A DNA stretch of 64,000 nucleotides from Nothopassalora personata. Its lineage: Eukaryota; Ascomycota; Dothideomycetes; Mycosphaerellales; Mycosphaerellaceae. The position numbers were made by a program, and so were the translations under genes. Position 1 is the stretch's first letter. Each line of letters begins with the position of its first letter. A model generated the notes under the pieces. That model made no database searches. It was given only the letters and a program-made list of their open reading frames with translations, and had not been told where the DNA came from. Shown here in pieces: positions 24,065-32,932 of the stretch. The stretch covers positions 620,001 through 684,000 of the forward strand of contig CM066296.1 in NCBI GenBank assembly GCA_033816765.1. The letters run 5' to 3'.

Positions 24065-24839
24065 TTTGCGCGTGTTGCGTACGTGCTGTAGCATGTGACA
24101 GTACTCTGTCGCTGTGTACGCCCATGCGACGTCATCACGGACCTGGCAGGAGCTTCGATTGGTATGAGCATGTGGGCTGCGGAGACATATCCGGCCCCGG
24201 GCCTAGAACAGTTGCCGTGTTTCGTTACTGCTGAGTGGCGTGTTGGGAGGACATCAATTACGAATTATGCACGCTCTAAGTCTTACCTTGAAGCCCGCTC
24301 AACCTGTTTAGCTCTTGCTGCGCAGCTGTGAGGTTCAGCGGCTCTCTCAGTATACTTGCCAGCGTCTTGGCGACAGCTTGAATGGCAGCTTGTTGTCTAC
24401 ATGCTTCGCCTAGTCGATGCATACTATGAGCCTCAAACGTGCTACGCGCGCACACATTGTCTCGGCAGTTGCACTGAGAGTACTCGCTAGCTCGGGCTGC
24501 TTTCATGCCCTGCAAAGAAGGTCGCCTCACACTGCAGAGCGATATGGACGAAAGGCTCAACAAGCTTGGCACGCTTGACTACGTGCGAAACCAGGAGTGC
24601 AGCGACTGTGGTAGACCTCGTGTCATACTCTCGAGCAGCAGCTCGAACCTCAATCGCAATGAGCCGTCTTTGGACATGTACTCCGCAGGTGTAGCTGACA
24701 GGCTTTACAACCAATGCAAGGGCGTGCCTGTAAGACGCCCGCCGCAACAACGACCGCATGCGGCAGCTCGAAGGAACGTGGTTGTGTGCGATCGACAATC
24801 ATACGCTGCTGAACGTGCAATATGCCACGCGGGCTTTGA
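24065..24839. other. Gap between oxalate decarboxylase and the SulP remnant
   Basis: No gene seen. Several frames of 80-125 codons exist on both strands but none shows domain features, and none shows the missing membrane segments of the transporter downstream. Confidence 0.55.
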
Positions 24840-25664
24840 GAACTGTACCGAAGCTACGCCTACTGGAAGACTTCCCTAGCCGATTGGATCTCTTCAATGA
24901 TCGCACTCTGGGTCTATCTCTTCGTCAGTACGGAAGTCGGTATCGCCAGCGCCGTGGGCTTCAACATTGTGTACATTTTACTCCGACAGGTCTTCACCAG
25001 GATCTCGCATGCTGGACCGGATAGTGCGCTCGCGCTGCAACATGAAGTTGCTCCAGTAGATTCTGCAGCATCAGCGCGTGGAGGCATTCCGGAAGGGTTC
25101 CGTGTTTTCCGCCTCAACGAGTCTTTCCTCTTCAGCAACGCATATCGCATCGCCACCTCCATGACCGACGCGATCCAGACTCATCATGCACCAAATTACT
25201 CCACGAGCCAAGGCGCCGAAGCAGAGCGTAACTGGAGCGTCGCTGGTGAGCGGCGCATCGCAAGGCTCCGTAAAGCCGCTGGGATTTCTGACCCCAACAC
25301 TCTTCCTCCCATTCGAGTCGTGGTTCTGGACTTTAGCAAGTGTAATCACATCGATTCCACTGCTGTCACACAGCTCAAGAACTTCCTAGTGGAGCTCAAA
25401 AAGTACGGTGGCGAGAGTGTGCAGGCTAGGTTTGTGGCGATGACCGGGTATGTTAGGGAGAGGTTCGAACGGGCGCGATTCTTGCTGGTGCGAGATGAAG
25501 AGGGAGGCTTCGACCCCAAGGACGTGAATGCGGGGGCCATTGCGGTGAGGGTTTATGCAAATGTTGGGCAGGCTTTGGCTGCGGTAGTCGGGGATGACAC
25601 GGTGGAGTTCCTGGAGAAGGAGAAGGCGGATGTTGAGGCTAGGGAGGTTGAGGGAGGTGATTGA
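24840..25664 (+). pseudogene. C-terminal remnant of a SulP/SLC26 sulfate transporter (last membrane segment plus STAS domain)
   Basis: The frame is open from 24,840, just after a TGA at 24,837-24,839, to the stop at 25,662. It begins in the final part of the SulP membrane domain (YWKTSLADW, then VSTEVGIASAVGFNIVYILL). After a linker it gives a STAS domain at about residues 165-245, with VVVLDFSKCNHIDSTAVTQL as its core beta strand and loop. A complete transporter would need roughly 400-500 more N-terminal residues, and no such hydrophobic segments are found upstream to the oxalate decarboxylase gene. The surviving part has no internal stop over 274 codons. The 5' loss is therefore either recent or the remnant is still expressed from another start, for example Met at 24,897. 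Confidence 0.75.
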
Positions 25665-25667
25665 GCA

Positions 25668-26999
25668 ATGGACGCTAGAGACATCGAGTCGTCGCCGCAT
25701 AGAACGGTGCTCTATTCACACCATCTTGTCCCTCAGACAAGCTTGAGCCGACCTCGGGTGCTGCTTTCCGATCAATCTCTTCGACATCACTTCCTTGACA
25801 TACATCGACCTCATATCGCCAAGCTCTAGGCCCGGATGGTCGCCGACACCTCCAACGTCTCGAAACAACTTCGCCCTCATCGCCGACGCGTCTGATACCC
25901 ATCCGCCCACTCCCTGCATACTCGCTCGATTCAACTGACTGGTCCTCACCACTTGAGCTCTGGCAAAAATGAGGGATGATGCCCCATCGGTCTCTGCATC
26001 GCCAATGCCACGCCGAGATGGCGTCTCCGCGAATATTCGTTGAACACGAAGTTCGTCAGCCGGAGCTGGCAAGATGGAGGTGCTCGTGATTGTCAAGAGC
26101 TGTCAAGGTCATTCGAAACTTGGCACCGAAACATCTGGGTCCACGTGCACCGCCGCTTTCGCGTGCCTCTCGTGGTATCGCGTACTGGCGACGTTGGGCA
26201 CGGCAGCATGCCACGGCTCGAAGATACATGTCGAGCGAGCTGCTACTTGGTCTCGACGATCGCTTCATTCCTGTGACAACGACCTCTCCCACCATCGCGA
26301 GGTCTCGCGGCAGTGGCGAATGATGGAAACGGCGATGTGAAAGTGATCGAGAACGGTTTCTCAACACCAGCATAATCGTTGCCAAACAGCCCCATCGGAA
26401 TGAAACATTTTGTGTCTCAAAAGACTGCCAACCAGGTCGACCTGATCAATCATGCTCCCGCAACACTGCCTCGATGGCACGACTACGGCAACGGATCGTT
26501 CGCAAGCCGCAGAACTCATGCGAAGCACATCGATCGAGAACGTGTGCTCCTGCCTTAAGCATGGTATGCTGACCAGCCTCATCCCAGGTATTGGTGCAGC
26601 GCCTGGCTCCGTGCGAAGGGTTCATGGCCAGGACCTGCCCAATTCTGTGTGTGGACCCACCTTTCCAAGAATTGAGCTATCTGTTGAATGGTTGATGCGT
26701 GCTCTTATCAGAGATGGCAAAACTTTTCGTGGACTGACTGCTCGCGTAAGTCCATCCTCCGCATCGCATGAGGTAGGCGTTGGGAAAGGTAAGCTTTACG
26801 TATAGCAGCACATGTGAATACTTATGTTGCAGCTTTTCCCGTCTCTGTCACCGGGTTAATTCATTCTTTTGGTTCTTCGACATTTTCGTACGGTCGCTAT
26901 TGTCTAGTTGCCCTCGACATCTTCACGAAGCCTGACTCGGACTATCGATCTTGCTCAACACACACTACATACAATCAGGACATACTCAACGAATTCAGC
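25668..26999. other. Intergenic, no supported gene
   Basis: About 1.3 kb with overlapping short frames on both strands and no recognisable domain. The last 200 bases should contain the promoter of the next gene. Confidence 0.5.
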
Positions 27000-27378
27000 A
27001 TGTGCAACTACCGCTACCGCGTCTGGAAGTGTGGCTGCAAAGAACGCTTCCTCACCGACGAATGCAGCTATTCTGGCACACGGGGCCATACCCTACACAA
27101 GGACAGAAAGAGGTCGGATAAAGATGGACGAGGGAGCTGTCCTGGCAATTGCAGTCGGCCAAGCTCAGCCTACTCCTCATCGTCTTCAAGGTCATCACAA
27201 GGAGGTGAGTTAGTGTCAGATGCTCTATGCGCCGTTGCCCTCAACAGAACATTGCTAATGCTCTCTAGGTCGTTCATACCCACCAAAACCACCCAAGGAC
27301 ATTCTCAGTGACGAGGGAACGGCACGGTTCGTCGGCAAGCTCGCACTGGGTGTGGTGAAGACCGTGACGGCGAAGTAA
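27000..27378 (+). CDS. Small Cys-rich protein of unknown function (two exons)
   Basis: Exons 27,000-27,204 and 27,269-27,378 are joined by a 64-nt GT-AG intron with branch site GCTAATG about 10 nt before the acceptor. The product is 104 aa. The N-terminus is rich in Cys and aromatic residues (MCNYRYRVWKCGCKERF, then C23, C47 and C51). A Ser-rich linker follows at about 53-67. The C-terminus contains PPKPPKDILSDEGTARF and a short hydrophobic end. There is no signal peptide. The Cys spacing could bind a metal, but I do not recognise the family. The intron restores a sensible C-terminus and a clean stop, which supports a real gene. Confidence 0.65.
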
Positions 27379-28000
27379 AAGCGTTGAGCGAGGTATGTCA
27401 ACACATCCGATAGTCGACACATCAAGGACAATGCTGACGTCACTATCAGGCGACTGAAACGCGCCTATAGAACGCAGAGAAGAACGCATTGGCACACGGA
27501 AAGCCAGAAGGCAAACTGTCGACGCGACGGACGTCCTATTCGTGCCTGGCAAAGACGGAGCCCACGCCCCACGCTGGTCAGGAAGAGCAGGAGTTGTCAA
27601 TAATTATCCACTCACTCGAGTACATGTAGGGAGTGTCATGTTCTAATTATGATTGAGAGCGACGGGCGTCTGCGGGTGGAAACGTTATATCATGGGGCGA
27701 AGGTGCTAGTGCAAAGGCACTGAACCGCCTGACGATATGGATGATGTGTGTAGTAGTATAGAAGGATCATACCCGCTGCAACGGGTCAACTATGCCGTCA
27801 GGACATATAATTTCTTACTCAATTCCAGCTCATAATTCACATCGTGATACTGATGAATGCTATTCAATAAAGGCGTGACAACACCTTATCGTCGTTGCCA
27901 GATTCGGCTAGATCACCGGTTATACTTTCTACGCAGTTGACAGCCGACGGACAGGTCAACATCTCTCTAACAGCAGTACTCCATTTCTGTATCAACAACA
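27379..28000. other. Intergenic, 3' end of the small gene and promoter of VPS51
   Basis: No gene seen in about 620 bases. Confidence 0.6.
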
Positions 28001-28780
28001 ATGTCAACAATCACCTCACCTCGAGCCTCGCCACGCCCCTCCCTCGCCCTATCCTCCCGCCGCGGCTCAGCCTCAACAGACGTGACAGTCACCTCCGCAA
28101 GCAGCAAATTCGGTCCACCTCAGACCGTCGAACGCGGCTCCCTCCGCCGCAACAGAAATGCGCTCCGCGACTACTACAATCTCCAATCCAACGCGACCGC
28201 CCCTTCAACCTCAGTAGACCCCTCCACTCCCACCCTAGATCCCAACCAAGAGTCCGAACTCGACGCCCCGAACTTCGTCCCCGCAGACTACGTAAAATCC
28301 CTCCTGGCGCGCGAATCGCTTGAAGGTGTTCTCCGCGTCGAAGCAGGACTGGTTTCTGACATACGGTCCTTGGATGGAGAGAAGAAAGCATTGGTGTACG
28401 ATAATTACAGCAAATTGATCAAGGCGACGGATACGATTAGGACGATGAGGGAGAGGATGGATCCTATGATGCCGGGAACGGGGACGCTTGGGGCGGCGGT
28501 GGGACATATTGCGGGGACGGCGGAGGGGTTGCAGAGGGAGTTGAGGGAGAGGCATGCGGAGGAGAATGGGAGGGCTGGAACTGAGGGGAGAATGCTTGTG
28601 CGGTGGGTGCTGGGGGCGCCGGAACGGTTGGGGAAGTTGAAGGATCAAGGGAGGGAGGAGGAGGCGCGGAAGGAGTGGGAGAGGGTTAGGGCATGCTTGG
28701 AGAAGTGGAAGGGCGTTGATGGTGTGGAGGAGATTAGAGGGAGCTGTGAGGAAGTTATGCGGAGGGGGGATGCGGGGTGA
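28001..28780 (+). CDS. vps51: Vps51 subunit of the GARP tethering complex
   Basis: Single-exon gene, 259 aa. Vps51 links the GARP complex (Vps51-54) at the trans-Golgi network for retrograde traffic from endosomes. The first 90 residues are Ser/Pro/Arg-rich and probably disordered. The Vps51/Vps67 domain follows at about 93-150, with NFVPADYVKSLLARESLEGV, then SDIRSLDGEKKALVYDNYSK and IRTMRERMDPM, which closely matches the conserved N-terminal region of the family. The rest is helical and charged. Fungal Vps51 proteins are short, so this length is plausible. The start at 28,001 is the first ATG of the frame. Confidence 0.9.
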   Translation: MSTITSPRASPRPSLALSSRRGSASTDVTVTSASSKFGPPQTVERGSLRRNRNALRDYYNLQSNATAPSTSVDPSTPTLDPNQESELDAPNFVPADYVKSLLARESLEGVLRVEAGLVSDIRSLDGEKKALVYDNYSKLIKATDTIRTMRERMDPMMPGTGTLGAAVGHIAGTAEGLQRELRERHAEENGRAGTEGRMLVRWVLGAPERLGKLKDQGREEEARKEWERVRACLEKWKGVDGVEEIRGSCEEVMRRGDAG

Positions 28781-28783
28781 AGA

Positions 28784-29325
28784 GTTGTGCGCGTGATACG
28801 ATGGAATCACGAGAGTCGATGGCATATCGAATTGTCTGTAAAGGCGCAGGCAGTTGATCTGAGTGCCTCCTTCAACCGGGGCGATCGAACGGCTAATACT
28901 CCAAAAGACATGATGGGCAGGTCCTCTGATACACAGATTCGCGGCACACGACCAACATCACGCACCACGGAGATATGAGTCTCATGCGGATGGATCTCGC
29001 GTGCATACTGGGGAACACGGAGGTATCCAATTGCTTCACATCCGACCATCGCCATGGCAGGTGTCCCGTATATTCAGCGATGTTCCGAGTGATCAGCTGA
29101 ACCGCATCTGCTAAGCTGGCTTTGAAGGCGATTTGCAGTTAGTGGAAGCTTGCATTTGTTTCAATCCCGGTGTATTATGATGAGAGAAGAGGGAAGCAAT
29201 GAAAGTACGGAATAGGGCACGCGTACGCAGTATTATGAGGCTACTGGCATGGTAGTGGGGAGCCAGCGTGAAGGACGTTCGAAAGAACGCCACATTCCAT
29301 TGCTGTCTGAGATATGGCCATCCTA
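28784..29325. other. Intergenic between VPS51 and the acyltransferase remnant
   Basis: No supported gene. The N-terminal part of the acyltransferase would be expected near the right end but cannot be read. Confidence 0.5.
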
Positions 29326-30517
29326 GACTACTCATTTTCTTGAAGTTGCAGAGGGCGGACATGTTCCCTTTGCCTATGAGGATCACCCCGCGAACGAGGC
29401 CATTCCAAGCTGCGCCGAATTCAAAGCTGCGGGACTTCCTTTGACTGGCCTGATTGAACCATTCTCACAGCTCAATACTCTGACGCGAATCTCGGAACGC
29501 GCACCGATGTTGGTAGTCAAGCTGAATGTTCGAAATGACGGGCTAGCCGTGGCATTCCGCTTCAATCATCTCCTCACAGATGCTACCGACATGGCAGAGG
29601 TGGGCCGCCTGTGGTCATTACACACAGCAGATGTTAGCTGCGGCCACCAGGGGAAGTACAGAGCCCAGGACGCAAACAGGACCGGTGTCGAGCTTCGCAA
29701 ACGCTTCACGATGCCCTCGTGCGTTGCGGTGAGGTTTGCCGATCCTCATTGGAAAATCTTTCCTACCGAGCATTCCCAACTCAATCATGCGCCCAAGCCA
29801 ATCTCGAAGAGCTTCTTCGAGAATCCAAAATCTCAGCACACGTCGTCAGTCAATGAAGATTCTGAAGAGTCTTAGTCGACCAAGTGGTGCTAGTGGAACT
29901 TCAGTCCTGAAAGCCTTGTCGCACTCAAGCAGGGCGCATCCGGAAAAGATCAGTCGAAGTGGATCTCGACCATGAATGCGGTGCTAGGACTGTTCTAGTC
30001 CCGGCTATCGTCGATTTGTCACAAGAGTCGTGATGGCGTTTCATCCTCGCTTTGCATCTTTCCGATGAACATGCGGTCTCGCTTTGATTGCCCAGTCGGC
30101 TCAGACTTCGTCGGCAATCTTGTTGACGTTCTGTTCGCTGCGGCTCCGTTTATGGAGCTTGGAGACGACTCTCATGGGTTACAATTTGCTGCATATTCCG
30201 CTCGCAGTGCTATCAAAGGATCGAGCAGCCAAGCTTCGAACTCGTGGCTGAAGATGGCCATCGATCTTCCTGCGGAACGAGCGATCTGCCCAAACCCCCT
30301 ACCATTGCTGGAACCTCACAATCTTGGCTTCAACGACTACTCGACTTCGCAATCTAATAGACTGGACTGGGGAGCATATCTGGGGTGCATCGGTTAAACA
30401 CAGTATATGAAGCCAGCTGCGAGTCTGGCAAAGTGCGCTACAGCTGTGATCGTTCATCGACAGCATGTGCAAGGCTCTTCGGCAGGACTACATCTTCTCG
30501 CGCTATGGGTAAGCTAG
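29326..30517 (+). pseudogene. Broken BAHD/trichothecene-3-O-acetyltransferase-like gene
   Basis: Fragments in successive frames follow the order of a fungal acyl-CoA-dependent acyltransferase. 29,326-29,875 has EVAEGGHVPFAYEDHPANEA and later GLAVAFRFNHLLTDATDM, whose HLLTD is the HxxxD catalytic motif. 29,890-30,040 gives SPESLVALKQGASG and NAVLGLF followed by TAG (29,996-29,998) where Trp is expected. 30,065-30,397 gives MRSRFDCP, then GNLVDVLFA and FNDYSTS, and the same frame continues past a TAA to 30,517. The first part of the domain is missing and at least two stops and a frame change are present. The original gene would have acylated a hydroxyl, often in secondary metabolism. Confidence 0.75.
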
Positions 30518-30927
30518 TGTGCGCTTCCGCCTGAACAGCACAACTTCAGATCATCTCGGTATTGCTGTCCAAGATCTGCGTACTTTGGCAGGTGCGATCA
30601 CACTGTTATCAATTCTTAAAACACCGTTTCGCCTCAATGCTTTGCAATCATCTAGGTTGACTGTCAAGTCGAGTTTAATTCGGTGCGTTATGCAATGGCG
30701 ACGCGAGTATATTCTCAATTTACACATTGCTGGCCAAAGTGGGGAGTCGGCAGAGAGAACGACACTCAAAACACATGGCGGCACTATCGAGAGAAGGTCA
30801 AAACATGCAGCCCATCGGCAACCGCTGATGTTGACAGCGCAGCAATTATAAAGTACAAAATTGCATATAGCAACCATTGGAGCAAGGTAAAACCAGCACC
30901 ACCAAGCTCAAGCGAGTCACCGCAACT
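30518..30927. other. Gap between two gene remnants
   Basis: No gene seen in about 410 bases; sequence between the convergent ends of the acyltransferase and reductase remnants. Confidence 0.5.
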
Positions 30928-31466
30928 TCAAGCCACGACTTGCTTCACCTGACTTCCGCCTTGCCACGCAGCGAGCAAGTCTTCTACACCCGGTGTCGTA
31001 AGCGCTACTTCTCTCTGACGACTTTGATATCTTGATGTCTCAAGATCCTTCTGCCTCAGCAAGTTGTACATCGACGTCAGCAGGGGCACGCGCGCCCCGA
31101 CTCGACCAGCCTGCTCGACCAGGAATGCAAAGATTGGATCCAATCCAAGCAGACGTCCTCTTCGTACATCCTACAGAGTCGACGGGGTGATGATCTGGGT
31201 GTAGCTCAACCACTCTATCGGAAAGGTCCGCTGGCAACTCCACGTCACTAGCAGCAGCAACGTCGCATGCTTCGTTTGCCAGCTGCAACACCACTGCAAC
31301 GCCTTCGGGTCTGCCGAGAAGTTGATGTGTTTCGAGACCGGACAATGCAGTGCTCAATTGAATTCAAGGCGGCGTTGACGACGAGCTTCCGCCACCGCTC
31401 TCGAGAGACATCTTCGGCCGCTTCGAAAGCAGAGTCCATGGCCACTAACCTGTCGCGTCTGAACAA
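30928..31466 (-). pseudogene. Broken ketopantoate reductase (PanE/ApbA)-like gene, C-terminal domain
   Basis: Minus-strand fragments line up with the C-terminal helical domain of this family when frames are allowed to change. They read ERWRKLVVNAALNSI, then ALSGLETHQLLGRPEGVAVV and DVELPADLSDRVVEL, then YTQIITPSTL, a TAG (31,171-31,173), DVRRGRLLGLDPIFAFLVEQ and LTSMYNLLR. At least two frameshifts and one stop are present, and the N-terminal NADPH-binding part is not seen. Fungal genomes carry many such reductases, some in secondary-metabolite clusters. It converges on the acyltransferase remnant. Confidence 0.65.
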
Positions 31467-31484
31467 CAGTCAAGAGATAATGAT

Positions 31485-32932
31485 CTCTGAGCATCGACGA
31501 TAGCTGATAAGGCAGCAACACTCAAGGTGGGAACAACGAAAGCCATTTACGCATAGTGGCAACTTGATCGCCGTCGCTACTGCTGATCTCAATCAATTGT
31601 GCAACTCATATTGAACACCTTGAGGGTCACACCGGACGTAATATCTGCCACAACTCGGATTACATTCACCTAGCAAACTCCCTCCGCTCCGCTGCAGGAT
31701 GCCGTCCGATAGCGAGACACGATAAGTCGAAAGATACACCACCAAACCAGTATCTAGGACACCCCGACAATGAATTTAGACAAGCGCTTTCTGCCAAAGC
31801 CAGCGACAAGCCTGCATCATTCAGAGAAGTGATCATCGGTATCGCCGCAAGTTGGTGTTCTTGAGATCTGCAACGATAGAGACCAGAGAGGAAGAAGCGG
31901 CTCGGTCGATATTGTTCGGGCGGACCGTCTTAAGGCATGCACTTCAACACTGTCCAGACACGGTCCTTTGATTCGCTGCCCGAGGAAATGATGTTCGCTA
32001 GTGCTTGGTGGTGTCATTGCAGCCAAGCAAGCGCCATATGCTTTTGCGTCACACCACCAGGCATGGCTAGTGCTCTGCATTCCAAGCGCACAGCCTGCTT
32101 TATCTGCAATATGCGCCTCCGCTAACCACAGCATTGTCTATCTGCTGTTGGGAGAAGGGAGATGCGCTTAAGCGATGGGCCCACAGTATCCTACACCGAC
32201 GACAAGCGAACCTGGTTCCAAGAACATGGCCGTAGACTTGCTTCTTCAAGTGGCGTAGCGAGTCAAGGCCCACCCAAGGGTTACACCATCGCTAGGTTTT
32301 CGGCTGAAGACTGACAATGCGGAAGCACATGTCGAGAACGCCTTTCGTGCCCTTCGTACGTCGTGTTGGCTCTGTGGTCAAGTATCGCAGCCTCGTATCA
32401 AAACGAAGCACGCAAGAAAATCGGGATCATGAACGAAGTAAGGAAAAAATGCAGCCACACGGACTTGCCCGAGAGTTAAAAGCAGCTTCACCTATCAAGC
32501 GCAGTACCCTTGTATATATCTGACTTCCAAACTAGGCATAACCTTAAATGCTTAATCTATCTGCTCGGCTGCTGGTAGTGCACATGCAGGAAGACGCCAC
32601 AGCTGGTCGGCAAGTCGTAGCGGCTGGCCTATCGAAGACATCCTCTCTGCTCTCGGAGATATGTATAATGGGCAAGAGCCCACCAATAACAAACATGAAG
32701 CCTCGCTACCGACGGTTCGTCACAAGAAGGTATCAGGAAAAGCAATGTTCACACCACATGCGGCAAAAGGTATGAGGAGCAGTTTATGTTCGGATATTGC
32801 ACATCGATCGATGCTAAAGTCAGCTTCTGCGTCACGCAGCCTCAACGTTGGAGGCTACACGAAGCGGATATTTGAGGAACGCTGGACCCCGTCTGCAGCT
32901 AATCCAGTCATTGGATTCTGCTGTTCAACGAC
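31485..32932. other. Gene-poor stretch
   Basis: About 1.45 kb with short frames only. A plus frame near 31,615-31,860 reads smoothly (RNICHNSDYIHLANSLRS and after) but matches nothing I recognise. Confidence 0.4.

Noticed and set aside
22571..24094. Several minus-strand frames over the oxalate decarboxylase gene
   Set aside because: They are complements of its exons, with no features of their own.
24505..24879. Possible zinc-finger (ArfGAP-like) gene from a CSDCG motif
   Set aside because: Only one Cys pair; the rest of the frame has none of the domain's other landmarks.
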